This document shows positions 17,301 through 24,566 of a DNA stretch of 64,000 nt, in pieces. The notes below the pieces were generated by a model. It made no database searches, was not told the origin of the DNA, and saw nothing but the letters and a program-made list of their open reading frames with translations. The position numbers and the translations under genes were made by a program. Origin of the DNA: an uncultured Prevotellaceae bacterium (GTDB lineage: Bacteria > Bacteroidota > Bacteroidia > Bacteroidales > Muribaculaceae); assembly GCA_900318345.1 (NCBI GenBank), contig ONKD01000014.1, forward strand, positions 1-64,000, read 5' to 3'. Every line of letters begins with the position of its first letter. Positions within the stretch are counted from its first letter, which is position 1.

Positions 17301-18581
17301 GACAAGGCGGGAATGCATGTCGCCTATGGTGATGTGTTTGCCAATCCCACGCCCCGTAAACTGGCCCGCTTGATCACGGGCGATAGCGCTAATGCTGCCG
17401 ATGATGAGATCACAGGGTTTGACTATACCGCCATCAATAACCTGTTGCAGGGCAACACGCTAGCGGCATTCCGTCGTGGTGAACGCCAGCAATTGGGCAA
17501 CGTGCTGCTGACTGGTGCAACGGGCTACTTGGGTATTCACATCCTGCGTGAGCTCATCGACTCGGATGCCCAGAATATCTATTGCCTGGTGCGCGGCAAG
17601 AATCAGGAGGCCGCCGAAGGCCGCCTGCGCACCCTATTGTTCTACTATTTCTCGGATGCTTTCAAGGACCTGTTCGGCAAGCGCCTGCACATTGTCCTGG
17701 GCGACGTGACCAGTGACTTTGGCGAGGGGCTACAGGTAGATACCGTGTTCAACTGTGCGGCCATCGTCAAGCACTTCAGTGAGGGTACCGAGATCGAGGA
17801 TGTGAACATCGGTGGTGCTCAACGCTGTGTGGACTACTGTGTCAAGACAGGCGCCAAGCTTGTGCATGTTTCCACAGCAAGTACCCGCGGCCTGTGGGCC
17901 GGCGAGGTCAAAGATGATGTCTTCACGGAGCAACGTCTTTACATGGGACAGTTCTTGGGCAACAAGTATATCTATTCCAAGTTCATGGCCGAGCGATTGA
18001 TTCTCAATGCCGTGGCACTGCATGGGTTGAATGCCAAGATTATGCGTGTGGGCAACTTGGCAGCGCGTTCAACCGATGGTGAGTTCCAGGCTAACTTTGC
18101 CACTAATTCATTTATGGGCCGCATCAAGGTCTATAACATGCTGGGCTGCTGCCCTTATAGCATGCGTAATAAGCAAGTCGAGTTCTCGCCCATCAACGAG
18201 GTGGCACGGGCCATCGTGCTGCTGAGTTCCACACCCAAGGAGTGCACCGTGTTCCATCCTTACAACATCCATGGCCAGTTCCTGGGCGATGTGCTCACTG
18301 GTCTGGTGAGTGTGGGCGACGGTGTGCGCTTTGTCGAGCAAGAAGAGTTTGCCGCTGCTATGGAACAGGCCAAGGAGGATCCCCAGAAGGCCAAGCAGAT
18401 GTCGTCGTTGCTTGCCTATCAGGACATGGCCCACGGCCAAAAGACCACCGACGTGAAGCGCGACAACGACTACACGACACAGGTGCTCTACCGCTTGGGC
18501 TTCGCATGGTCGCCCACGTCGTGGGACTATGTGGAGCGCATGTTGACGGCCATCGGTTCGCTTGGTTTCTTTGATATGTAA
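11334..18581 (+). CDS. Two-module NRPS with terminal thioester reductase (C-A-T-C-A-T-R)
   Basis: 2415 aa. C1 (about 1-430, H-H-I-I-V-D-G near 127); A1 (about 445-935, Y-T-S-G-S-T-G near 577); T1 (about 945-1020, with G-L-T-S-I in place of G-G-D-S-I near 960); C2 (about 1045-1460, H-H-L-V-F-D-G near 1146); A2 (about 1485-1945, Y-T-S-G-S-T-G near 1592); T2 (F-F-E-L-G-G-T-S-L near 1978); and a short-chain-type reductase (about 2055-2415) with T-G-A-T-G-Y-L-G and Y-I-Y-S-K. The reductase should release a dipeptide aldehyde using NADPH. A condensation domain ahead of the first adenylation domain suggests the first residue is N-acylated. My alignment to GrsA gives specificity residues D-A-M-F-S-G-L-V-F-K for A1 and D-A-Q-S-V-A-C-V-A-K for A2. 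These suggest a hydrophobic and an aromatic residue, but only tentatively. Confidence 0.93.
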   Translation: MKLSAPLSTSQYGIYVECVSHQGEPYYNLPYIYVLDGSLDGQRLLDAVETAFKAHPTLFTRIALNDDGEPMQTLDMDNEPWSLTIEEIQDIEQEKTRLVEPFDIDGGRLFHVHVMRDKDHYYLFLDYHHIIVDGTSMQIMLQDIDKAYRGEPIAAEELTQMDIAKQESSQRETPAFAEAKKWYAANFDCGDTFTQFLPDLEEPEHREDSVLRTLSLDLSRIDDYCKKNGVFKSTLFTTAYAFLLAKFNNEQESLFTTVYNGRSDKRFAHSVGMAVKTLPVYAKFTAETTVHDLLLSGQEQMSGCREHELYSYADVMTDLNLQSNSMFAWHGMLFDNETMGGKPMKTVRIGNSTLDASFYMKVFIQDNKVQAKAEYNANEYSREFISQILESYEAVIEGFLTQENLCDINIATASQVAVLDGFNPGELDYDNSQTIVSLFRQQVKATPDAVAVVYLDKRFTYAQVDEISDRIAAYVSSKGLGAEDVVSVLIPRCEWMPIASIGVLKAGCAYQPLDPSYPKERLNFMMQDASAKLLIADEELRPIVDEYQGEVLLTKDIMELPAAAAPQVDIKPDQLFILLYTSGSTGIPKGCQLTHGNLVAFCHWYHHMFELKPECKVAAYASYGFDANMMDTYPALTCGATLYIVPEELRLDLIALNEYFEQNGITHSFMTTQVGYQFATSVENHSLKYLSTGGEKLASLTPPPGIKFYNLYGPTESTVFITYYHVDKKMKEIPIGKAPKNVRLYIVDPQGHRLPVGAAGELWVAGPQVSRGYLNRPDKTAEVYINNPFATEEKYARIYRTGDIVRYLPSGDIQFVGRRDGQVKIRGFRIELKEVEGIIREFPSIKDATVQAFDEEGGGKFIAAYIVSDETIDIEALNNFIMDEKPPYMVPAVTMQIDAIPLNQNQKVNKRALPKPEKKAAAVENVNVPMNVLEQELHQIVADIVNNKDFGVTTVLGYAGLTSISAIKLAVQINKHYGVALDSKSLVKTGTIQSIENEILKAMLAGGAKPAAETAKAKTITSAPLSYAQTGVYFDCLKNPTSTIYNIPYLLSYPEGTDANVLADAVKRVIEAHPELSVHFTTQGDAIIQTTDDSVPVEVPITKMSEDELAKYKNEFVRPFNLQKAPLYRAEVVTTPAGIYLLLDVHHLVFDGGSADLLIRQLNAAIEGKAVEKESYNYLDFVTDQQAAEDTDAFKASQQFFAEKLQTCEGASEIPADLPKSDEQGYIGEAVCPADLEKATAFCRQQEITPAHLFLAATSYVVSRYTNNRDVYLCTVSSGRSNLKIADTMGMFVNTLALGLSIDDVTVEQFLKHASETFDQTLRHEDYPFARMATDYGFRPAIAYAYQVGVLSQYTVNGKPIGHELLELNVPKFKINIKIESRGVVVQYDDSVYSERVGRGLAESIVAVATRMMEQPQTKLRQLSIVSAAQEEELSHLRQTATGEAPFKLFHECIGHFAQVQPDQEALVAIDNRFTYKEVDEITSRIAAALRKRGVHERDRVALLLPRTSRLILALFGVLKSGAAYIPCDPEYPADRVKLILEDSEARYIITTADRMDTVPADKAIDVEELIGDDNDGTIVTDVQPSDLAYLIYTSGSTGRPKGVMLHHRGICNYLYGHPANVFANGVMTDAKRIMSVTTISFDAALQDIGTAFFNGKTLVVATEEQANNPLDLAQLINEEHVNMVSGTPSRWMTWLTSEDFCDAISRIDIVRAGGEKFSDQLLEQLRKVTKARIFNCYGPTEITVASNNKELTHATMVTVGKPQLNVVEFIVDQDGNELPVGVVGELYIGGRGVAHGYNNLDEMTRERFVDYHGTRIYKSGDYAKWLPDGDVVILGRTDHQIKLRGLRIELGEIENVMLKVDGLKKVVILIRKINDKEHLCAYYTADREIKPEDLKAEISKSLTQYMVPTAYLQLKEMPMTPNGKTDVKALPEPELAISSAYVEPANDTERTFCDIFAGILQMDKVGATDNFFELGGTSLVVTRVIIEADKAGMHVAYGDVFANPTPRKLARLITGDSANAADDEITGFDYTAINNLLQGNTLAAFRRGERQQLGNVLLTGATGYLGIHILRELIDSDAQNIYCLVRGKNQEAAEGRLRTLLFYYFSDAFKDLFGKRLHIVLGDVTSDFGEGLQVDTVFNCAAIVKHFSEGTEIEDVNIGGAQRCVDYCVKTGAKLVHVSTASTRGLWAGEVKDDVFTEQRLYMGQFLGNKYIYSKFMAERLILNAVALHGLNAKIMRVGNLAARSTDGEFQANFATNSFMGRIKVYNMLGCCPYSMRNKQVEFSPINEVARAIVLLSSTPKECTVFHPYNIHGQFLGDVLTGLVSVGDGVRFVEQEEFAAAMEQAKEDPQKAKQMSSLLAYQDMAHGQKTTDVKRDNDYTTQVLYRLGFAWSPTSWDYVERMLTAIGSLGFFDM

Positions 18582-18604
18582 AGTTGAGACATTAGACTTT
18601 TGCA

Positions 18605-19933
18605 ATGAAGGGACAAGAAAACGACATCAATTCGCAGTTCTACCGTTACCTGTCGGCCTACATTCTGGTGGCCCTGTCGGGCTGTCTGGGCAATGTGGTT
18701 GACGGTATCATTGTGGGCAACCTCATCAGCGAGGATGGCGTCAGCGCCATCAACCTGGCAAAACCCATCAACCAGTTCATTTTTACCCTGCACCTGCTCA
18801 TCAATGCGGGTGCAGGCATGCTGATGGCCTATGCCATCGGGCAGAAGAACATCGGCGACGCACGCCGATACTTCACGCGAGCACTCTCGCTGAGCATGGG
18901 ATTGGGTCTGGTGCTGGCCATTGTGGGAGGCGTGATGTTTCCTAACGCCACGGCAAGACTGTTGTGTAGCAACGAGCAGATACTGCCGCTGGCAAGGAAC
19001 TACATTCAAGTGCTCCTCATCGGCAACCCGGCGTTCATCCTCATGTGGGGCCTATCCACGATGGTGGGCGTGGACGGCAGTCCTCGCCTGGTGTCGCTTG
19101 CAGTCATCATCGACAATGTGGTCAACCTGCTGCTCGACATCGTGTTCATCCAGGCGTTTGGCTGGGGCATCACGGGTTCGTCGGCCGCCACTGTGGTGGG
19201 ACATCTCGTGGGTATCGCTATCCTGCTCAGCCACTGGCGCAAGCCCGAGCACAGGCGACTGGTACCGGTCTTCACTGGCGACCAACTCGTTGCATCATGG
19301 AAACGCATCGTCTCGCAGGGGGCACCGCTGGCCGTGGCATCCATCTGCCTGACGCTGTTGCTCTTCAGTGCCAACAAGATTGTTCTCTCGACCACAGGCC
19401 GCACGGGCATCTTTGTGTTCGCCCTGTGCATGAACCTGTTGCAGGTCTATAACCTCTTTTTGTCTGGCTCGTGCCAGACGCTGCAGTCGTTAGGTGCGAT
19501 CCAGGTGGGCAAGAAGGATGAACAGGGCCTGCGCATGGTCATCAAGCGCGCCTTCAGGTTCATCACGGTGGCAATGGCCGTGACCTGCCTGCTGGTGTGT
19601 CTGTTCCCCGAGGGCATTGCCCATCTGTTTGGCTGCGACGAGCCTGCCATGCTTGTGCAGAGCAAGACGGCCCTACGCGTGTTTGCGCTGAGTTTCGTCC
19701 CCTTCTGCTACATCTATGTGCTGATGATTATCTATAAACTTTATGGTCAGCACAGCATGGCATTGTTCATCTCGTTTGCCTTGTCGCTCACGGTGATCCC
19801 CGTGTTGTGGATCATGGCCAAGACGATGCCCCAATACATCTGGTACAGCTACCTTATTGCCTACATGATTGAGGCCATCGTCATCTTCGCCCTGCACAAG
19901 GGACGCCACATCCAATTCCAGTTAAAGGGGTGA
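18605..19933 (+). CDS. MATE-family efflux transporter
   Basis: 442 aa with about 12 hydrophobic segments, the normal MATE length and layout. The two halves are related, with motifs such as G-N-V-V-D-G-I-I-V-G-N near the start and G-V-D-G-S-P-R near residue 155. It exchanges Na+ or H+ for organic molecules across the inner membrane. It lies 23 bases after the NRPS gene and overlaps the phosphopantetheinyl transferase gene by 4 bases, so export of the peptide product or self-protection is the likely role. Confidence 0.9.
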   Translation: MKGQENDINSQFYRYLSAYILVALSGCLGNVVDGIIVGNLISEDGVSAINLAKPINQFIFTLHLLINAGAGMLMAYAIGQKNIGDARRYFTRALSLSMGLGLVLAIVGGVMFPNATARLLCSNEQILPLARNYIQVLLIGNPAFILMWGLSTMVGVDGSPRLVSLAVIIDNVVNLLLDIVFIQAFGWGITGSSAATVVGHLVGIAILLSHWRKPEHRRLVPVFTGDQLVASWKRIVSQGAPLAVASICLTLLLFSANKIVLSTTGRTGIFVFALCMNLLQVYNLFLSGSCQTLQSLGAIQVGKKDEQGLRMVIKRAFRFITVAMAVTCLLVCLFPEGIAHLFGCDEPAMLVQSKTALRVFALSFVPFCYIYVLMIIYKLYGQHSMALFISFALSLTVIPVLWIMAKTMPQYIWYSYLIAYMIEAIVIFALHKGRHIQFQLKG

Positions 19934-20502
19934 TCTACTATGACGACCATATCTGGGATTTTGACCTGCAACAATCATTAGCCGAGGTCAGCCCGCAACG
20001 GCGTGAATATGCCATGCGGTATCGCCAAGAGCGCGACCAGCGCCTCTGTGTGGCGGCTTATAGGCTCTTGCATCGGGCTTTGCGGCTCGAGTATGGCATA
20101 GATGAAGCCCCAGTGTTTAACTATGGCGCTCACGGCAAACCAGTGCTCCAGGGTCGCCCCGACATTCATTTTAGCTTGAGCCACTGCCATGAGGCGGTGG
20201 CTTGTGCGGTGAGCGATCATCCAGTGGGAATCGATATCGAGTCGACCGAGCACTACACGATTGAAGTGGCACGCCATGTGATGAACGATGATGAAATCAG
20301 GCAGATTGAAGCGGCAGCCCTGCCCGCGGTTACATTCACCCGCTTGTGGACGATGAAAGAAAGCCTCTACAAGCTAACGGGTGACGACAACAACGGCGAC
20401 ATCCGTCACATGCTTGATAAGGCACCACCTGTCACTTTTGAGACAATCGTCTTTCCATACGGGGTCTGTAGCGCATGCCGCAGCATGGTTGACAACGAAT
20501 AA
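19930..20502 (+). CDS. Sfp-type 4'-phosphopantetheinyl transferase
   Basis: 190 aa. It shows G-K-P, then F-S-L-S-H-C, then V-G-I-D-I-E-S, and W-T-M-K-E-S-L-Y-K-L-T-G, the ordered magnesium- and CoA-binding motifs of Sfp-type enzymes. It transfers phosphopantetheine from CoA to the serine of the NRPS carrier domains. The start is GTG, with a 4-base overlap (GTGA) with the MATE stop, so translation is coupled. It activates the NRPS encoded two genes upstream. Confidence 0.92.
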   Translation: MIYYDDHIWDFDLQQSLAEVSPQRREYAMRYRQERDQRLCVAAYRLLHRALRLEYGIDEAPVFNYGAHGKPVLQGRPDIHFSLSHCHEAVACAVSDHPVGIDIESTEHYTIEVARHVMNDDEIRQIEAAALPAVTFTRLWTMKESLYKLTGDDNNGDIRHMLDKAPPVTFETIVFPYGVCSACRSMVDNE

Positions 20503-20529
20503 AGTTGTTTCATGTTTCGCTCGTTTCTT

Positions 20530-20561
20530 TTTGTAAATGAGTGAAAAAAGTGTTATCTTTG
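20530..20561 (+). promoter_or_regulatory. Full Bacteroidota promoter (TTTG-N20-TATCTTTG)
   Basis: TTTG at 20530-20533 and TATCTTTG at 20554-20561, 20 bases apart. It separates the aldo/keto reductase gene from the NRPS operon. Confidence 0.75.
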
Positions 20562-20627
20562 CGCATCCTCTCCTCGGCTTCCATGTTTCAAGGGGAGGCC
20601 TAATTGTCCATTTAATCAATCATCGTT

Positions 20628-21986
20628 ATGGGAAATCAATCTGATATGAATCGACGCAGTTTCCTTCGCAAACTGGGACTTGGCGCCGCTGCAATGGCCA
20701 TGGATCCGCTGAATGTGTTGGCGGGAGAGACAAGTAAGCCGCAACAGAGTGGTGGCGTGGATGTGAACAACCAGATGACCTACCGCGTGCAGCACGGCTC
20801 GGGTGAAAGGGTCTCACTACTGGGCTTTGGCATGATGCGCCTACCCGATAACCAGGACGAGGTGAACCAGCTTGTGGATTATGCCATCAGTCATGGTGTG
20901 AACTATTTTGACACGGCCCCGATGTACAAAGGGGGACGTAGCGAGACGATGACAGGACTAGCCTTGAGCCGGCATCCGCGTGACAAGTATCTGGTTGCCA
21001 CCAAGATGTCTAACCAGAAGGAGAGCCTGTGGTCATTTGATGACTCCCGCAAGATGTATGAGAAGTCATTCCAGGACCTGCAGGTTGAGTATATCGATTA
21101 TTATCTGCTCCATAGCGTTGGCGGAGGCGGAATGGATACACTCAAGGCCCGCTTCCTTGATAACGGCCTGCTAGAGTTCCTGCTGCGGGAGCGCGAGGCC
21201 GGACGCATTCGTCACTTGGGCTTCTCCTACCACGGCGATGTGAGTGTGTTTGACTTCCTGCTCGACCACCAGGACGAGTACCATTGGGATTTTGCCCAGA
21301 TTCAGATGAACTACCTCGATTGGCGCCATGCCTCCCTCAACAAGTCGGGCTGGAGGCAGGATGCCGACGCCGAGTACCTCTATAACAAGATGGAGAAGGC
21401 TGGTGTGCAGACCGTCGTGATGGAGCCCCTCAGGGGCGGTGCATTAGCCCGTATTGACGAGGAACTCGTTCAGCGGCTCACAGCCTTGAGAACTGAAGAC
21501 AGTCCAGCTAAATGGGCCTTCCGTTGGGTGGGTTCGCACCCCAATATCCTCACCACGCTCAGCGGCATGAACCAGATGAGCCACATGGAGGAGAACGTCA
21601 GCACCTTCTCTCCGCTCGACCCCTGCACCGAAGCCGAAAACAAGGTGCTCGAAGAGATTGCCGACGTGATGGCTGGTGCGCCCGTCATTCCGTGCACCGC
21701 TTGCGAGTATTGCATGCCATGTCCCTATGGGGTTGATATCCCTGGTAACTTTGCTTATTACAACGAGGCTATCGCCCAAAAGATACTCCCGTTGCCCGAC
21801 AAACAGGCAGCCGATTATATGGACCGCAAGCAGCAGTTTGCCGACGGTTTGCGCCAAGCCTTGCCCGATGTCTCGACATGGGCCACCCAGTGCACCGACT
21901 GTGAAACTTGCCTCAAGAAGTGCCCTCAACAGATACGTATTCCTAACCAGATGGCCCGTATCGTCGAGACCCTAAAAAGAAGATAA
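20628..21986 (+). CDS. Tat-exported aldo/keto reductase with C-terminal Fe-S clusters
   Basis: 452 aa. Near the N-terminus R-R-S-F-L-R-K and an alanine-rich core form a twin-arginine signal. The aldo/keto reductase barrel follows (F-D-T-A-P-M-Y near residue 87; G-F-S-Y-H-G). The C-terminal 110 residues hold two cysteine clusters, C-T-A-C-E-Y-C-M-P-C-P and C-T-D-C-E-T-C-L-K-K-C-P, which should bind [4Fe-4S] centres. This is the common ferredoxin-linked aldo/keto reductase family, here exported folded to the periplasm. The substrate is unknown. ATG at 20646 is an alternative start nearer the twin arginines. It has its own promoter, so a role in maturing the NRPS aldehyde is only a possibility. 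Confidence 0.88.
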   Translation: MGNQSDMNRRSFLRKLGLGAAAMAMDPLNVLAGETSKPQQSGGVDVNNQMTYRVQHGSGERVSLLGFGMMRLPDNQDEVNQLVDYAISHGVNYFDTAPMYKGGRSETMTGLALSRHPRDKYLVATKMSNQKESLWSFDDSRKMYEKSFQDLQVEYIDYYLLHSVGGGGMDTLKARFLDNGLLEFLLREREAGRIRHLGFSYHGDVSVFDFLLDHQDEYHWDFAQIQMNYLDWRHASLNKSGWRQDADAEYLYNKMEKAGVQTVVMEPLRGGALARIDEELVQRLTALRTEDSPAKWAFRWVGSHPNILTTLSGMNQMSHMEENVSTFSPLDPCTEAENKVLEEIADVMAGAPVIPCTACEYCMPCPYGVDIPGNFAYYNEAIAQKILPLPDKQAADYMDRKQQFADGLRQALPDVSTWATQCTDCETCLKKCPQQIRIPNQMARIVETLKRR

Positions 21987-22005
21987 CGCTTACAAATAAC
22001 CCACA

Positions 22006-22048
22006 ACCCGAAACGGCTTTTCCATCTGCTGGAGAGGCTGTTTCGGGT
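22006..22048. terminator. Terminator hairpin between converging genes
   Basis: A 19-bp stem (22006-22024 with 22030-22048, a few G-U pairs) with a 5-base loop lies between the aldo/keto reductase and the oppositely oriented DUF805 gene, and may serve both. Confidence 0.6.
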
Positions 22049-22099
22049 CGTGTGCCATCACCCAATGCCATCAATAATGGCAGTTCTTTTTTCCGCTCT

Positions 22100-22606
22100 T
22101 TACTGATATTTTGGGGAGGGGCCATACTGGTTCTCTCCCTTGTGGCTGTCAAGCACGCTGAAGTATAAAACAACGATGTAGACAAATAAGAATAGTAAGA
22201 GCACAATATAATAGAAGATGATCCATATGGCTGAGCTATAATAAACCATAGATTTTACTGAATAGGCCATGATCCACATGATTACAGTCAATACTCCTTC
22301 GGCAACAATCCACCAGCCACTGCGTCCAGTGTCATGCAAGCGGCGAGTCCCGACCGCTAAACCTGGGATGAATAGAATTAGGCAAGCAATCATTGTGAAG
22401 ATGTTACCTAATGAGAGTATCTTACCGATAAAACTGGCCACCATGTTGATGATGACGCATAAAAGGCACCACCACCAATACTCACTGCGGCGGGCGCGGC
22501 CCGTGAAGTCGGAAAACTTTTTCCAGCAGATGCGAATTGCCTCCCCAAATTCTAACATGGGTCGGGGCTGACTGGGATTAGGATTTTGTGCTTGAATAGG
22601 TTCCAT
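22100..22606 (-). CDS. DUF805 membrane protein
   Basis: 168 aa. The motif F-S-D-F-T-G-R-A-R-R-S-E-Y-W-W-W, then four hydrophobic segments, with T-R-R-L-H-D-T-G-R-S-G-W-W between them, is the hallmark of DUF805 (E. coli YhaH/YhaI family). It is an inner-membrane protein of unknown function. The N-terminal 17 residues are proline-rich. It is a single gene with a TATTTTTG promoter box upstream. Confidence 0.9.
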   Translation of the reverse strand: MEPIQAQNPNPSQPRPMLEFGEAIRICWKKFSDFTGRARRSEYWWWCLLCVIINMVASFIGKILSLGNIFTMIACLILFIPGLAVGTRRLHDTGRSGWWIVAEGVLTVIMWIMAYSVKSMVYYSSAIWIIFYYIVLLLFLFVYIVVLYFSVLDSHKGENQYGPSPKYQ

Positions 22607-22650
22607 TGTCTTTTCTTTTTTAAAAAGTTAATCGTGAGGGGTTTATTCTG

Positions 22651-22658
22651 CAAAAATA
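22651..22658 (-). promoter_or_regulatory. Promoter -7 box of the DUF805 gene
   Basis: Minus-strand TATTTTTG, 45 bases upstream of the ATG, fits TAnnTTTG. Confidence 0.45.
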
Positions 22659-22760
22659 CAAAAAAACATTATATCAATAAAGTATTTTCCTAAAATATCG
22701 TTTTTTTAATAGCTATTTTATGTTCTATATCTCGGCGAGTTATTTGCATTAAGGTTTAGA

Positions 22761-22939
22761 GGCTGTGTCATAATTGCAATGTCGCTACATATATCGGCCT
22801 ACGGCCGAGAAATTTAAACAAATTATTTAATAAATTAAATAAAAATTTTAATTATTTATTATAATTTTAATACAAAATTTGTTTGAATTTCCCGCCCGAA
22901 GGGCGGTTACAATTCCAGCAGATAAATTATGACACAGCC
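22761..22939. mobile_element. MITE-like palindromic element (179 bp)
   Basis: The ends are a perfect 15-bp inverted repeat: ggctgtgtcataatt (22761-22775) and its complement (22925-22939). Inside, an AT-rich core is itself an imperfect palindrome (aaatttaaacaaatt near 22811 against aaatttgtttgaattt near 22875). Two GC hairpins sit on either side (tcggcctacggccga and cgcccgaagggcg). There is no coding frame. The structure fits a non-autonomous insertion element. No clear target-site duplication was seen. Together with 22972-23015 it fills the 440-bp gap between genes. Confidence 0.65.
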
Positions 22940-22971
22940 ACATCGTTAGGCGGTACCCAAATGTATCTCTA

Positions 22972-23015
22972 GAGGGTGATCATAATTCCAGCAGAGAAAA
23001 AATGAACACACCCTC
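22972..23015. repeat. Small inverted-repeat element sharing sequence with the MITE
   Basis: A 7-bp inverted repeat (gagggtg, caccctc) encloses aattccagcagagaaa, nearly the same as aattccagcagataaa at the right end of the MITE-like element. It may be a relic of a related element, or the terminator of the C10 peptidase gene, which ends 30 bases away. Confidence 0.35.
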
Positions 23016-23045
23016 ATTTCTAAACGTCATACTATGTGTAATGCT

Positions 23046-24344
23046 TTACTTGTTTCCTGACAGGAGGAAATCGATGAGGGTGGTTACATCTTCGATGCTG
23101 ATGCGGCCGTCGGCATCCACGTCGGCTTGATCGTTGCCAGCGGAATTTCCTGCCAGGAGGAGGTCAATGAGGTCAGTGACATCGTCGATGCCCATCTTGC
23201 CGTCATCATTGACATCGCCTGGGAGGTGTTCACGATTGGGATAGAGCCCCACGTACATCGCCTGCCAGTCATCATAGGTGTATTGGAGCACGTTGAGCAA
23301 GGCAATGTCAAAATAGCCATTTTCTACTCCATACCATCCCCAGTTGACATGGACAAGTCCATTCTCATCATAACCGTCGATGATGAAATTGTGCCCCGCA
23401 ATGATTCCCGCTGGGATGTTGATGTCCTTGGCCGAGTACAGGATCGGGTTGCCCGAGGACAACATGCTGTAGATCATCTCCATCCATGTGGGCTCGTCAT
23501 AACGTGACCGGGGCACATAATGGGCCGTGTCGTTGTAGTTGAAGTGATTGATAAACGCCTCGATTATGCGCTGGTCAGTTGTGCCACCACCTAGCGAATT
23601 CCATGTCGTCTGTGCCGCCACGCCGCAATGATAACACAACTGGGCAACCGCCATTCCTTGCTCGCGGGTGTAGTCGCCCTGGTAATCGTCAATCATGTTA
23701 TCCCAATCATAGGTGGCCTGCTCAAAATCGACATGAACGGTCACGTCCCCTTGGTCATACTTCACCGTGACTGATTCCTCGCCCATGCCGTGTTTGGGAA
23801 ACTTGTAGTAATTCATGTACTGGGCCATCGCTAGGGGACCGCACCCCACGGAATAGTGACCCGCATCAGGGGTGTAGGTGCCATATTGACTCAGGTCGGA
23901 AACATAAGTGTCAAACGGGCACATGAATTTGAAGGGTTCCCGCTGCCCCCATGTGGTGGTCAATAGCGGTTGCACCGAGGTGGGGAAACGGCTGGGATCG
24001 AGTTTGGTGGTTTCGCGGCGAGGCTGTTGCTGTAGCATGACCTTCCTAGTCGCGTTCAGCCACCAGTTGAACCCCGGATTGTCATCCGACAGACTCAATG
24101 TGCTGTTGGTTGAATAAGCCAAAACAGCTGGCGAATTGTCATCGCTTGAAATGATGGCAAAACCACCGCCGGCTTGGCGATAAAGCGCCATTCCGGGATA
24201 ATAGGCCACCTGTTCAAGCGGCCGTGAGGACTTGAGGACACGATTTGCGGCCCTACGCATCTGGACATCGGTCCTGACGCCAGCAAGTGCTGATGCTGCC
24301 ACCATGGCAGCCAGCACAACAATAAAATACTTCAGTGATTTCAT
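23046..24344 (-). CDS. C10-family (streptopain-like) cysteine peptidase with dockerin-like tail
   Basis: About 432 aa from MKSLKYFIVVLAAM, a signal peptide. A Spi-like propeptide region is followed by the C10 catalytic domain. The nucleophile is in Y-S-V-G-C-G-P-L-A-M-A-Q and the histidine in H-N-F-I-I-D-G-Y, followed by H-V-N-W-G-W-Y-G. The C-terminus holds two dockerin-like calcium repeats (D-V-N-D-D-G-K-M and D-V-D-A-D-G-R-I, each followed by D-D/E-D-V-T-x-L-I-D-x-L-L). Such enzymes (SpeB, interpain, Bfp) degrade host proteins outside the cell. An ATG 33 bases earlier is rejected because it spoils the signal peptide and leaves only a 12-base leader after the -7 box. It has its own promoter and may supply glycopeptides to the adjacent GH18 locus. 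Confidence 0.9.
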   Translation of the reverse strand: MKSLKYFIVVLAAMVAASALAGVRTDVQMRRAANRVLKSSRPLEQVAYYPGMALYRQAGGGFAIISSDDNSPAVLAYSTNSTLSLSDDNPGFNWWLNATRKVMLQQQPRRETTKLDPSRFPTSVQPLLTTTWGQREPFKFMCPFDTYVSDLSQYGTYTPDAGHYSVGCGPLAMAQYMNYYKFPKHGMGEESVTVKYDQGDVTVHVDFEQATYDWDNMIDDYQGDYTREQGMAVAQLCYHCGVAAQTTWNSLGGGTTDQRIIEAFINHFNYNDTAHYVPRSRYDEPTWMEMIYSMLSSGNPILYSAKDINIPAGIIAGHNFIIDGYDENGLVHVNWGWYGVENGYFDIALLNVLQYTYDDWQAMYVGLYPNREHLPGDVNDDGKMGIDDVTDLIDLLLAGNSAGNDQADVDADGRISIEDVTTLIDFLLSGNK

Positions 24345-24389
24345 AAGCATTAAAAAACATGAGTGGTAGTTATACAAATTCTAATGGCG

Positions 24390-24397
24390 CAAATATA
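24390..24397 (-). promoter_or_regulatory. Promoter -7 box of the C10 peptidase gene
   Basis: Minus-strand TATATTTG fits TAnnTTTG, 46 bases upstream of the chosen start at 24344. Confidence 0.5.
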
Positions 24398-24519
24398 GTG
24401 TTTTTCTTTGATTATATACTTATTTTTTCAATTAGTGTCCCGAAAAAATCTTGTCCTTGTGGTTTTGTTAAGAAATTCAAGCAATTATGAACCATGATAG
24501 GATGAGTGGCTAAATGAAT

Positions 24520-24545
24520 CAGGGCGAGTTTTTTTACCCGCCCTG
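24520..24545 (-). terminator. Terminator of the GH18 utilisation locus
   Basis: On the minus strand, cagggcgggt and its near-complement form a 10-bp stem around an A-rich loop, 22 bases after the last gene of the locus. Confidence 0.65.
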
Positions 24546-24566
24546 TCACTTCGATGTCATCCACTG

